A DNA stretch of 35,813 nucleotides from Flavobacteriales bacterium (GCA_030729695.1 JANQWV010000017.1:1-35813); one strand, 5' to 3'. Shown: positions 23,362 through 31,536, numbered from the stretch's first letter. The notes: generated by a model from the sequence alone, not told the origin. Translations and numbers: made by a program.

Positions 23362-25932
23362 TTGAGAAAGACGCAGAAAAATATCCTCCCAAACTCAAGA
23401 ACGATTTTATTTGTTCTGTCTTTAATTGCGTCAATTTTTGTTGCGCCTGTTTTGCAAGCTCAGGTTGAATTAGGTGCCAATATCGATTACGCTGAACCTC
23501 GCAAAATGAAAATAGCGGGTATCACAGTCATGGGAGCGGAATATACCGATGCGCAAGCAATTCTTCTTTTTTGCGGATTGAAAACGGGACAAGAAATTAT
23601 GATTCCGGGTGACGAGATTGCAGATGCGCTTCGTAAACTATGGAAGAATCAATTGTTTTCTTCAATAGACATTCGCCTTGCTGAAGCGCGCGGTGACGAT
23701 GCGTTTTTGGTTATTGTAGTTGAAGAGCTTCCAAAGTTGGGAGTCTTCAAATTTGACGGGATTAAGAAGGGAGACGCCGACAACATTCGTGAGAAGATGA
23801 AGATTCGTTCAGGAAATATCGTGAATGAAAACTTGAAGGCTACCGCAACGAATATCATCAAAAATTTTTATGTTGAAAAGGGTTACTTCAATGCGAAGGT
23901 GAACATTGTTGAGAAGCCATATCCGAACTTACCGAATGCAGTTGAATTAACCTTCGACATTGAAAGAGGCAATCGGATTAAGATTGAAGAAATAGAATGG
24001 GTAGGAGCCGATAAGATGTCAGTAGCGACTTTGAATCGCACCATGAAGAATACCAAAAAAGCAGCTTTCTATCATGTATTCAAATCTTCCAAATTTTTGG
24101 AAGAGGAATACGAAGAAGATAAAGCTGCGATTGTAGCGCGATACAACAAAGAGGGTTTCCGCAATATGCGAATTGTGAAGGATTCAATTTATTCAGTTGG
24201 TCCAGAGCGTTTGAAAGTTCGCATCACATTAGATGAAGGAAATAAATTCTATTTCCGCAATATCACCTTTATTGGAAATACGAAGTACAGAAGCAATTCA
24301 CTCGACTCAATATTGAACATTAAGAAGGGCGACGTTTACAACATGGAGGTGTTGCAGACGCGTTTGAATATGAATCAAACTGGACGCGACGTGGCTTCGT
24401 TGTATACAGATGATGGGTATTTGAATTTCTACGCGTATCCTGTAGAATCTTTGGTTCCGCCAGACAGCATAGACATTGAAGTTCGTATGGGTGAAGGAAA
24501 GCAATACCGCATTGGTGTGGTCAGTGTTTCCGGAAATACAAAGACGAATGACCATGTTATTTATCGCGAAATAAGAACACGTCCAGGAGATTTATTCAAT
24601 CGCTCCGATCTGATTCGTTCACAACGCGAGTTGGCAAATTTGAATTATTTCAGTCAAGAAGCATTTGATATACGAACCAATCCAAGACCTGATGAAGGTT
24701 TAGTGGATTTGGAATATGTTGTTGAAGAAAAGCCTTCCGACCAAATTGAATTGTCAGGTGGTTGGGGCGGTGGTCGCGTTGTTGGGTCACTCGGATTGAG
24801 TTTCAACAACTTCAGCATGCGTAATTTCTTCAAGAAGGAAGCATGGAGTCCACTTCCAACAGGAGATGGTCAAAGACTTTCTATACGCGCAATGAGTAAT
24901 GGAGCTTTCTTTCAATCTTACAATCTAAGCTTTACCGAGCCTTGGTTGGGTGGAAAAAGACCGAATTCACTATCTGTTTCTGGTTACCACAGTGTTCAGT
25001 CGAACGGACAGGCCAAGTACATTAATGATGCACTGAATCCAACGCGCCAGTCTCTCATCATTACAGGAGCTTCAGTAGTCTTCGGACAGCGTTGGCAGAA
25101 GCCAGATGACTGGTTCTTGTTCTTTGGCGGATTGTCATATCAGCATTTTGATTTGAATAATTACGGGTCATTCTTCTCATTCAATAACGGATACTCGAAC
25201 AACCTTGCTGCTAACTTCACGATAGAAAGAAGTTCATTGTCTGAGACAATCTACCCAACATGGGGATCGAAGATTACCTTGAGTTCGAAGTTTACTTTGC
25301 CTTACACGACCATTGGAGAAAATGTCTTGGGTAAGGAGTATGATTATGCGAGTATGACCGACCAGGAAAAAGTAGACTGGGTAGAATATTATAAGATCAA
25401 GTTCACCGCCAACTGGTACACGTCTTTGAATAAGCACAAAACAAATAAATTGGTATTGCATACACATGCTGGGTTTGGATTCCTCGGTGCCTACAACAAG
25501 AATCTAGGACAATCTCCGTTCGAGAGATTTTATTTGGGAGGGGTTTTCTTAAGCGGTTTCTTGCTCGATGGTCGTGAGATTGTGAATTTGCGTGGATACG
25601 ATGATTTGTCTTTAACTATGCCTAGCGACCGTGTGGGAGCGCCTGTAATCACAAAGTACGGAGCTGAGTTGAGATATCCGATCTCATTGAATCCACAGGC
25701 TACTATTTTTGCATTGGCTTTTGCTGAAGCCGGAAGAACATGGACAGATTTTTCAGATTACAACCCGTTCAATTTGTATAAATCTGTTGGTGGTGGACTT
25801 CGAATCTTTTTACCTATGTTTGGATTGTTAGGGTTCGACTACGGTTGGAGATTGAACGATTTACCGAACGCTCCGAATATGGCTCCAGGGCAGTTCCACT
25901 TCAGTATTGGTATGAACATGGGAGAATTATAA
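23362..25932 (+). CDS. bamA: Outer-membrane protein assembly factor BamA
   Basis: An 856-residue Omp85 protein. A signal peptide covers about residues 1-34 (hydrophobic core ILFVLSLIASIFVAPV, then LQAQ). Five POTRA domains fill about residues 48-460, and the rest is the 16-strand barrel. The conserved L6-loop motif appears as LRGYDD with Arg744. The start must be TTG at 23362: a TAG stop lies in frame two codons before it, no ATG occurs before the signal peptide, and later ATGs would delete the signal. It inserts beta-barrel proteins into the outer membrane. The two periplasmic Skp-like chaperones that feed it follow directly. The final residue is Leu, not the usual Phe. Confidence 0.97.
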   Translation: MRKTQKNILPNSRTILFVLSLIASIFVAPVLQAQVELGANIDYAEPRKMKIAGITVMGAEYTDAQAILLFCGLKTGQEIMIPGDEIADALRKLWKNQLFSSIDIRLAEARGDDAFLVIVVEELPKLGVFKFDGIKKGDADNIREKMKIRSGNIVNENLKATATNIIKNFYVEKGYFNAKVNIVEKPYPNLPNAVELTFDIERGNRIKIEEIEWVGADKMSVATLNRTMKNTKKAAFYHVFKSSKFLEEEYEEDKAAIVARYNKEGFRNMRIVKDSIYSVGPERLKVRITLDEGNKFYFRNITFIGNTKYRSNSLDSILNIKKGDVYNMEVLQTRLNMNQTGRDVASLYTDDGYLNFYAYPVESLVPPDSIDIEVRMGEGKQYRIGVVSVSGNTKTNDHVIYREIRTRPGDLFNRSDLIRSQRELANLNYFSQEAFDIRTNPRPDEGLVDLEYVVEEKPSDQIELSGGWGGGRVVGSLGLSFNNFSMRNFFKKEAWSPLPTGDGQRLSIRAMSNGAFFQSYNLSFTEPWLGGKRPNSLSVSGYHSVQSNGQAKYINDALNPTRQSLIITGASVVFGQRWQKPDDWFLFFGGLSYQHFDLNNYGSFFSFNNGYSNNLAANFTIERSSLSETIYPTWGSKITLSSKFTLPYTTIGENVLGKEYDYASMTDQEKVDWVEYYKIKFTANWYTSLNKHKTNKLVLHTHAGFGFLGAYNKNLGQSPFERFYLGGVFLSGFLLDGREIVNLRGYDDLSLTMPSDRVGAPVITKYGAELRYPISLNPQATIFALAFAEAGRTWTDFSDYNPFNLYKSVGGGLRIFLPMFGLLGFDYGWRLNDLPNAPNMAPGQFHFSIGMNMGEL

Positions 25933-25941
25933 TTAAGTATT

Positions 25942-26592
25942 ATGAAAACAAACTCATTCATTCGGTTAGTATTTGTAATGGCATTCTTGATTTTGGGAAA
26001 TGGACTTTTCGCACAGAAGTTTGCCTATGTAGATTCGAAATACATTTTGTCACACATGGCTGAATATGTTGCGGCTCAAAAGCAAATTAATGAGCTGAGT
26101 TCTGAATGGCAGGCTCAGGTAGAACAGAAGTATACAGCCATTGAGCAATTGGAAAAATCATTTCAAGCAGAGAAGATTTTGCTGACTGAAGAAATGAAGA
26201 AGAAACGCGAAGCAGATATTACAGAGCGTCGTGAAGAAGCAAAGCAATATCAAAAATCGAAGTTTGGTGTGGACGGTGATTTGTTCAAGAAGCGAGAAGA
26301 ATTGGTGGCCCCAATACAAGAGCAAATTTTTCAAGCCATTGAAGACATTGCTTCGCAATCGCAATACATGGTGGTGTTCGATAAAGCGAATCATTCAAAC
26401 CTTTTGTACACCAACCCAAAGCATGACATTAGCGATAAAGTCTTGAAGAAAATGGGATTGAAACCAGGAGAAGTTTTAGATAAAGGCGACGATGATAAGG
26501 AGAATTCTGATGAAAAACCAGGCGAAAGACCGGGTACAGGAACAGAGCGTCCAGGAAATGATCGTCCAAGTTCACCGGGAAAAGGCAAGTAA
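25942..26592 (+). CDS. Skp/OmpH-family periplasmic chaperone, long form
   Basis: A 216-residue protein with a signal peptide ending LFAQ near residue 28. The mature domain has the OmpH layout: KFAYVDSKYILSHM strand and helix, then a long charged coiled coil (about residues 45-130) forming the tentacle, and a return strand MVVFDKANHSNLLYTN. Skp trimers hold unfolded outer-membrane proteins in the periplasm for BamA. A hydrophilic tail of about 36 residues rich in Asp, Glu, Pro and Gly (from residue 181) follows and is not typical of Skp. It starts 9 bases after bamA and is followed by a second family member. Confidence 0.9.
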   Translation: MKTNSFIRLVFVMAFLILGNGLFAQKFAYVDSKYILSHMAEYVAAQKQINELSSEWQAQVEQKYTAIEQLEKSFQAEKILLTEEMKKKREADITERREEAKQYQKSKFGVDGDLFKKREELVAPIQEQIFQAIEDIASQSQYMVVFDKANHSNLLYTNPKHDISDKVLKKMGLKPGEVLDKGDDDKENSDEKPGERPGTGTERPGNDRPSSPGKGK

Positions 26593-26596
26593 TGCG

Positions 26597-26604
26597 TATT
26601 TTTG
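26597..26604 (+). promoter_or_regulatory. Possible -7 element before the second skp gene
   Basis: TATTTTTG matches TAnnTTTG and lies 38 bases before the start codon, but no TTG occurs at the -33 spacing. It may provide extra expression of the second chaperone or be chance in an AT-rich gap. Confidence 0.3.
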
Positions 26605-26642
26605 GTACTGTCATTGAATAGAAGAAAAAAAACAATACAATC

Positions 26643-27185
26643 ATGAAGAAGACAATTTTAGCAGCACTATTTATTTCATTGGGATTTGGTGCATTCGCGC
26701 AGAAGTTAGCGCACGTAGATAGACAAGCAATTCTTTTGCAAATGCCAGCAATGAAAGGTGTTCAAGCAAATATGGAGACGGCTAAGAAATCTTTCGAAGG
26801 CGAATATGTGATTATGCAAAAAGAGCATGACGATAAAGTTGTCGACTACGAAACAAAAACTAAAATGGCGGTAAGCGCTGGCGGATGGCCAGAGGCAATA
26901 CGTCAAAGTAAAGCTCAAGCTATTGCAGATTTAGAGCAAAACATGATGGATTTCCAACAAACAGCAAACGATGAATTGCAGCAAGAGCAAGACAGATTGT
27001 TGAAGCCGTTGGTTGAAGAGTTCGATGCAGCTGTTGCGAAAATTGCAAAGGCAGGTGGATATACATATGTATTCGATATTGGAGCAGGAAACTTGGTTTA
27101 TTCAGGTGGGGAGGACATCGGAGACAAGTTGAAAGTGGAATTGAAAATTCCAGTAACAGCGCCAACTTCTCCAACACAGAAATAA
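26643..27185 (+). CDS. Skp/OmpH-family periplasmic chaperone
   Basis: A 180-residue paralogue of the preceding gene. The signal peptide ends AFAQ at about residue 19, and the mature part begins KLAHVDRQAILLQMP. A coiled-coil middle section (about residues 40-125) is followed by the return strand YTYVFDIGAGNLVYSGG and a short Thr/Pro-rich end. The length matches typical Skp better than its neighbour. It is the last gene of the uppS-bamA-skp-skp unit, followed 18 bases later by a strong terminator. Two Skp copies behind bamA is a common arrangement in Bacteroidota. Confidence 0.92.
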   Translation: MKKTILAALFISLGFGAFAQKLAHVDRQAILLQMPAMKGVQANMETAKKSFEGEYVIMQKEHDDKVVDYETKTKMAVSAGGWPEAIRQSKAQAIADLEQNMMDFQQTANDELQQEQDRLLKPLVEEFDAAVAKIAKAGGYTYVFDIGAGNLVYSGGEDIGDKLKVELKIPVTAPTSPTQK

Positions 27186-27203
27186 TAGTTACTACAACAT
27201 TGA

Positions 27204-27228
27204 AATCCCGCTATGCGGGATTTTTTTT
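27204..27228 (+). terminator. Rho-independent terminator ending the uppS-bamA-skp unit
   Basis: A perfect 8-base stem (AATCCCGC, loop TAT, GCGGGATT) runs directly into eight T residues. It lies 18 bases after the second skp stop and ends only 3 bases before the murI start codon, so it separates the two transcription units. Confidence 0.9.
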
Positions 27229-27231
27229 GCT

Positions 27232-28050
27232 ATGAACACAGACCCAATAGGAATATTCGATTCCGGAATAGGCGGATTAACCGTTGCGAAGGCCATCCAA
27301 AAGGTACTTCCCAACGAATCGTTTATTTATTTCGGAGATACTGCTCACTTACCATACGGCGACAAGTCGCCCGATAGTATTCGTGCTTATTCAAAACGTA
27401 TTGCGGAATTGTTGGTAGAGCATAAATGCAAGGCCATTGTCATTGCCTGCAACACTGCTTCGGCGCATGCATACAAGACTGTGGTGAAGAGCATTCCTTC
27501 GCACATTCCCGTGATTAATGTAGTTGATCCTGTAGCCGCATACACGGCTTCTCATTACACGAAAGGGAAGGTTGGTGTAATTGGAACGAAGGGCACCATT
27601 CATTCGCGTATTTATGTGAAGCGAATAGAGAAATTGAATCCAAGTTTGAAGGTTCTTTCTAACGCCACTCCCTTGTTGGCTTCCATGATTGAAGAGGGTT
27701 ATTACAACAACAAAATTTCTCAAAGTATTATAGATAGTTATTTGTCGAAGTCTTCTTTCAAGGGAATTGAAGCGCTTATTTTTGGCTGTACGCATTATCC
27801 ATTGATTAAAAAGGAAGTCGAAAAATTTTATCAGCAGAAAATTGAGATTATCGATAGCGCCTCTGTTGTAGCGCAATACGTTTCTGACGTGTTGAAGAAA
27901 AAGGGTATTTTAAACACAAGCAAACGTAAAGCGAAATACTCTTTCTGGGTTTCCGATTATACCGAGTCTTTCGAGAAAAGCACAGAAATTTTCTTCAACC
28001 AAAAATTGAAATTGGTAGAGAAAAGAATTTGGAAAGACGAGCGTTATTAA
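27232..28050 (+). CDS. murI: Glutamate racemase
   Basis: A 272-residue cytoplasmic enzyme making D-glutamate for peptidoglycan. The two catalytic cysteines are visible: Cys73 in VIACNTASAHAY and Cys186 in IFGCTHYPLI, with Asp10 in the N-terminal IGIFDSGIGGLTVAK motif and His188. The start is fixed because the family motif begins five residues after it. It begins 3 bases after the T-tract of the preceding terminator, so its promoter must overlap that hairpin or expression must rely on read-through. Its stop shares bases with the convergent purH stop. Confidence 0.97.
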   Translation: MNTDPIGIFDSGIGGLTVAKAIQKVLPNESFIYFGDTAHLPYGDKSPDSIRAYSKRIAELLVEHKCKAIVIACNTASAHAYKTVVKSIPSHIPVINVVDPVAAYTASHYTKGKVGVIGTKGTIHSRIYVKRIEKLNPSLKVLSNATPLLASMIEEGYYNNKISQSIIDSYLSKSSFKGIEALIFGCTHYPLIKKEVEKFYQQKIEIIDSASVVAQYVSDVLKKKGILNTSKRKAKYSFWVSDYTESFEKSTEIFFNQKLKLVEKRIWKDERY

Positions 28051-29570
28051 TGTTTGAAATGACGAACACCAGTCATATACATGGCTACTCCGTTCGCATT
28101 GCAATAGTCTACTGAAAGCTGATCTTTAATAGAACCACCAGGCTGAACAACAGCAATTACTCCAGCATTCTTTGCAATTTCTACGCAGTCAGGGAATGGA
28201 AAAAATGCATCACTAGCCATTGCACTTCCTTCTAAAGAAAAACCAAAGTGCTTTGCTTTTTCAATTGCTTGTTGAAGCGCATCTACACGAGATGTTTGAC
28301 CTGTTCCACTAGCAAGTAAGGTATTGTTTTTTGCAAGCACAATTGTGTTACTCTTGGTGTGCTTCACCAATTTATTTGCGAAGATCATATCCTCAATTGA
28401 AGAAGCACTGGCCTGGGTTTGCGTTGCGCATTTTAAGTCAGATGCTGATTCTGTAGCGTTATCTTTTTCCTGAACCAAGTAACCATTCAAGATTGATCTT
28501 ACTTGCGTTTGAAGAAGCGGAGTTTCTTTAATGATAAGAATGATGCGGTTCGCTTTTGATTTCAATAATTCAACTGCTTCATTTGCGAATGAAGGAGCAA
28601 TAACGACTTCACAAAAAAGTGAATTTATTTTTTCAGCGGTAGCTAAATCAATTTCTCCATTTGCAATGAGCACACCGCCGAAAGCAGAGGTGCTGTCGCA
28701 GGCCAACGCTGCCTCATAGGCTTCAACCATAGAGGAGCGTGTAGCTATTCCGCATGCGTTGTTGTGTTTCAAAATAGCAAAGGTTGGAGCATCGTTTTTG
28801 AACTCACCAATCAACTGCACGGCAGCTTCAACATCTAATAAATTATTGTAGGAAAGTTCTTTCCCATTAAGCTTCGTAAACAACGCATCGAGGTCGCCGA
28901 AGAAGCTTCCTTTTTGATGTGGATTTTCTCCGTAGCGAAGAACATGCGCATCGCGCGATGCAATGCGCAAAGAGCCTTCGTCGTTTCCTTTGAAGTATGA
29001 ATAAATAGCAGAGTCGTAGTGTGAAGAAACTTCGAAAGCTTGCTTCGCAAAGAATTGTCTTTGCTCAAGTGTCGTCTCACCTTTTTGGTTCACCAACAAC
29101 TCATGTAAGTCTTGGTATTCGTTTTTCGAAGGAACAATGACAACGTCGTTGAAGTTTTTTGCAGCACCGCGAATGAGTGCAATTCCTCCAATGTCAATCT
29201 TCTCAATGATATCTTCATGCGAAGCACCGGAAGCAACTGTTTTTTCGAACGGATATAAATCAACAATAACACAATCGATTGCGTGAATGTTATACTTCGC
29301 GGCCTCTTCTAAATCTTGCGCTTCGTCGCGTCTGTATAAAATTCCACCTAGAACTCCTGGATGAAGCGTTTTAACTCTTCCACCGAAAATACTTGGATAT
29401 CCGGTTAAATCTTCAACGGCCGTAACAGGAATTCCCATGTTCTCAATGAACGTTTGTGTTCCTCCGGTGCTGTAAAGTGTTATACCTAATTGGTGCATTT
29501 GTTCAACAATCGGAGCTAATCCGTCTTTATCAAACACTGAAATGAGGGCTGAAGAAATTCTTTTGTTCAC
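28047..29570 (-). CDS. purH: Bifunctional AICAR formyltransferase / IMP cyclohydrolase
   Basis: A 507-residue purine enzyme that performs the last two steps to IMP. The N-terminal cyclohydrolase (MGS-like) domain spans about 1-190 with LYSTGGTQTFIE and GGRVKTLHP. The formyltransferase domain follows, with YGENPHQKGSFFGD, the ILKHNNACGIA motif holding catalytic Lys and His, and the PFPDCVEIAKNAGVIAVVQPGGSIKD block. The start is GTG at 29570: no ATG precedes the conserved ISSALISVFDKDG, and the GTG gives the usual short N-terminus. The TAA stop overlaps the murI stop on the other strand. It is divergent from the desaturase gene, with a 147-base gap containing two inverted repeats. Confidence 0.97.
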   Translation of the reverse strand: MNKRISSALISVFDKDGLAPIVEQMHQLGITLYSTGGTQTFIENMGIPVTAVEDLTGYPSIFGGRVKTLHPGVLGGILYRRDEAQDLEEAAKYNIHAIDCVIVDLYPFEKTVASGASHEDIIEKIDIGGIALIRGAAKNFNDVVIVPSKNEYQDLHELLVNQKGETTLEQRQFFAKQAFEVSSHYDSAIYSYFKGNDEGSLRIASRDAHVLRYGENPHQKGSFFGDLDALFTKLNGKELSYNNLLDVEAAVQLIGEFKNDAPTFAILKHNNACGIATRSSMVEAYEAALACDSTSAFGGVLIANGEIDLATAEKINSLFCEVVIAPSFANEAVELLKSKANRIILIIKETPLLQTQVRSILNGYLVQEKDNATESASDLKCATQTQASASSIEDMIFANKLVKHTKSNTIVLAKNNTLLASGTGQTSRVDALQQAIEKAKHFGFSLEGSAMASDAFFPFPDCVEIAKNAGVIAVVQPGGSIKDQLSVDYCNANGVAMYMTGVRHFKH

Positions 29571-29592
29571 GGCTTTGAAAATTAAGTCGCGA

Positions 29593-29607
29593 ATTTACAA
29601 TGTAAAT
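29593..29607. promoter_or_regulatory. Palindrome upstream of purH
   Basis: ATTTACA, one central A, then TGTAAAT forms a perfect 7-base inverted repeat 23 bases before the purH GTG. Its place and symmetry fit a dimeric repressor site or a short 5' leader hairpin. No matching second copy was seen. Confidence 0.45.
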
Positions 29608-29656
29608 CAAGGTATTAGCCGTGCTTTTTTCAACAAGAGGCAATTAATGTCATTTT

Positions 29657-29671
29657 GTGGCTTTGTGCCAC
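29657..29671. promoter_or_regulatory. Inverted repeat in the desaturase promoter region
   Basis: GTGGC, TTTGT, GCCAC is a perfect 5-base repeat ending 12 bases before the -7 element of the desaturase gene. It spans the place where the -33 element (TTTG at 29662-29665) should be, so a bound regulator would block the promoter. Confidence 0.4.
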
Positions 29672-29682
29672 TTTTCAAGCCC

Positions 29683-29690
29683 TACCTTTG
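29683..29690 (+). promoter_or_regulatory. Putative -7 promoter element for the desaturase gene
   Basis: TACCTTTG fully matches TAnnTTTG, with TTTG at 29662-29665 placed 17 bases upstream as the -33 candidate. It lies 28 bases before the TTG start. Confidence 0.6.
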
Positions 29691-29703
29691 AGTAAACCAT
29701 AAT

Positions 29704-29709
29704 AAGGAG
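29704..29709 (+). promoter_or_regulatory. Shine-Dalgarno sequence deciding the TTG start of the desaturase
   Basis: AAGGAG lies 8 bases before the TTG at 29718. Strong Shine-Dalgarno sites are scarce in this window and phylum, so it supports TTG as the true start where no ATG is available near the N-terminus. Confidence 0.7.
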
Positions 29710-29717
29710 ATCACACA

Positions 29718-30779
29718 TTGGCATTTTCACTCGGCAATCAGGCGCACCCGTTTTTCGATACGTTGAACGAGCGCGTAGAAAAGTATTTTATTACAAAAGG
29801 AATTAGCAGAACCGGTAATTGGAAAATTTACACGAAGGCTACTTTGCTTTTGATTTCGATTGCGGTTGCTTATGCCTCAATTCTATTGTTTCAATCATGG
29901 GCTGCACAGATGATTTTGTGGGCGGTTCTAGGAATGATTTTCGCGGCTATTGGGTTTAATCTCATGCACGACAGTGCCCACGGAAGCTTCTCTTCCAAGT
30001 CTTGGGTAAATCAAATGATGGGTTATTCATTGAATATTATTGGAGGAAATGTGTTTTTATGGAAGCTGAAGCACAACCAAATTCACCATGTTTATACCAA
30101 TATTCAAGGGGTTGACGAGGACATAGATGTTGAACCATTCTTGCGAGTAAACGAGCAGCAGAAAAAGTATTGGTTCCATAAGTACCAGTATATTTATTGG
30201 GCGGTAATCTACGGAACGACCTATTTTTTATGGGTGTACGTAAAGGATTTCAATAAATATTTTACAAGAAAAATTGGAGAAACGCCTATCAGAAAAATTC
30301 CGCGCAGTGAACACATTATTTTCTGGGCAAGTAAACTCTTTTATGTGGCCGCGTTCATTCTTGTTCCGGTTCTAGTTGTAGGTTGGTTGAAGACTTTGAT
30401 AGGTTACACGGTTATGCTATTCGTTACAGGATGGATCATTGCCGTAGTTTTCCAATTGGCTCACGTGGTTGAAGGAAGAAATTTCCACTTGCCAGAGACC
30501 GATGGAAGAATGTTGAAGGAAGAATGGGCGGTACATCAAGTGAATACCACTGCGAACTTCGCAACGAAAAGCAAAATTGTTTCTTGGTTAACGGGTGGAC
30601 TAAACTTCCAGGTTGAGCATCACCTCTTTCCAAGAATTAGTCACATTCACTATCCGTATATCAACGAAATTGTTCGCGATACGTGCAAAGAGTATGGGGT
30701 AGATTATCAGGAGTATCCAAATGTACTTTCGGCCATTCGTGCTCACGTAAGTCATTTGCGTATTTTAGGTGCCGCATAA
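29718..30779 (+). CDS. Membrane fatty-acid desaturase (acyl-lipid/acyl-CoA, front-end type)
   Basis: A 353-residue di-iron membrane enzyme that introduces a double bond into acyl chains. All three histidine boxes are present: HDSAHG (84-89), HNQIHH (119-124) and QVEHH (298-302). The Gln that opens the third box is characteristic of front-end (delta-5/6-type) desaturases, though no cytochrome b5 domain is attached here. About four membrane segments lie at 41-60, 64-82, 203-221 and 226-250. The start is TTG with a Shine-Dalgarno site; the next in-frame ATG falls inside the second membrane segment. It has its own promoter and probably tunes membrane fluidity. Regiospecificity cannot be read. Confidence 0.92.
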   Translation: MAFSLGNQAHPFFDTLNERVEKYFITKGISRTGNWKIYTKATLLLISIAVAYASILLFQSWAAQMILWAVLGMIFAAIGFNLMHDSAHGSFSSKSWVNQMMGYSLNIIGGNVFLWKLKHNQIHHVYTNIQGVDEDIDVEPFLRVNEQQKKYWFHKYQYIYWAVIYGTTYFLWVYVKDFNKYFTRKIGETPIRKIPRSEHIIFWASKLFYVAAFILVPVLVVGWLKTLIGYTVMLFVTGWIIAVVFQLAHVVEGRNFHLPETDGRMLKEEWAVHQVNTTANFATKSKIVSWLTGGLNFQVEHHLFPRISHIHYPYINEIVRDTCKEYGVDYQEYPNVLSAIRAHVSHLRILGAA

Positions 30780-30783
30780 TTTG

Positions 30784-30791
30784 TATTTTTG
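30784..30791 (+). promoter_or_regulatory. Putative -7 element for yebC-lipoprotein-DUF2490
   Basis: TATTTTTG matches TAnnTTTG and lies 34 bases before the yebC ATG. A TTTG at 30755-30758 is 25 bases upstream, longer than usual, so the -33 element is uncertain. Confidence 0.4.
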
Positions 30792-30793
30792 TC

Positions 30794-30809
30794 TTACCCT
30801 TCAGGGTAA
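30794..30809 (+). other. Short hairpin between the desaturase and yebC genes
   Basis: TTACCC, loop TTCA, GGGTAA forms a perfect 6-base stem starting 14 bases after the desaturase stop and ending 16 bases before the yebC ATG. No T-tract follows on the plus strand, so an intrinsic terminator is unlikely. An operator or leader structure is more plausible. Confidence 0.45.
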
Positions 30810-30825
30810 AATATAGTTTGTACTT

Positions 30826-31536
30826 ATGGGAAGAATGTTTGAAAAGCGAAAGCACAAGATGTTCGCGCGCTACGATCGTATGGCGAAAGCTTTTACGCGT
30901 ATAGGAAAGGAAATTGCAATGGCAGTGAAGGCGGGTGGTCCCGACCCTTCTTACAACCCAAGATTGCGTCAGTGCGTTGCAAACGCCAAAGGGGTAAATA
31001 TGCCGAAAGACCGCGTTGATGCGGCAATCAAGAGAGCTTCGAGTAAAGATGCGAGTAACTACGAGGAAGTAGTTTACGAAGGATACGGTCCTTATGGAAT
31101 TCCAATTTTAGTAGAAACTGCAACCGATAATCCCACTAGAACAGTAGCAAACATCCGTTTGTATTTCAACAGATCGGGTGGATTAATGGGTAACAGTGGT
31201 TCGTTATCTTTCATTTTTGAAAGAAAAGGTGTGTTCCGTTTAGCCATGGATCAAATTCCTTCCTGGGAAGAATTAGAATTGGAATTGATTGACCACGGTT
31301 TAGACAGTTCCGAGCAAGAAGAAAACGAAATGGTTGTATACACTGCGTTTTCAGATTTCGGAAATATGCAGAAGGCTTTAGAAGATCGAGGAATTGTTCC
31401 AACCAAGGCAGGGCTTGAGAGAATTCCAAATACTTATGCTGAGATTAATGAAGAGCAAACTGATGAGATTTTGGAATTGATCGAGAAGATTGAGGCCGAC
31501 GAAGATGTTCTAGCTGTTTATCACAATTTGGGATAA
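30826..31536 (+). CDS. yebC: YebC/PmpR family transcription or translation factor
   Basis: A 236-residue TACO1-type protein. The family blocks are visible: MFARYDRMAKAFTRIGKEI (residues 13-31), GPDPSYNPRLRQCVANAKGVNMPKDR, the YEGYGPYGIPILVETATDNPTRT segment (about 82-104), and SGSLSFIFERKGVF. The N-terminal MGRMFEKRKHKMF replaces the common MAGHSKW, a variant I associate with Bacteroidota. Members act as DNA-binding regulators or help ribosomes on proline-rich stretches; which applies here is unknown. Its stop overlaps the start of the lipoprotein gene by one base (TAATG). Confidence 0.95.
   Translation: MGRMFEKRKHKMFARYDRMAKAFTRIGKEIAMAVKAGGPDPSYNPRLRQCVANAKGVNMPKDRVDAAIKRASSKDASNYEEVVYEGYGPYGIPILVETATDNPTRTVANIRLYFNRSGGLMGNSGSLSFIFERKGVFRLAMDQIPSWEELELELIDHGLDSSEQEENEMVVYTAFSDFGNMQKALEDRGIVPTKAGLERIPNTYAEINEEQTDEILELIEKIEADEDVLAVYHNLG

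Noticed and set aside
27391-27876. A 161-codon minus-strand frame opposite murI
   Set aside because: It lies entirely antisense to an intact, conserved enzyme and its translation shows no domain, signal peptide or sensible composition.
30794-30809. Intrinsic terminator after the desaturase gene
   Set aside because: The hairpin is only 6 base pairs and is followed by AAATATAG, not a T-tract, so it is listed as a leader or operator structure.
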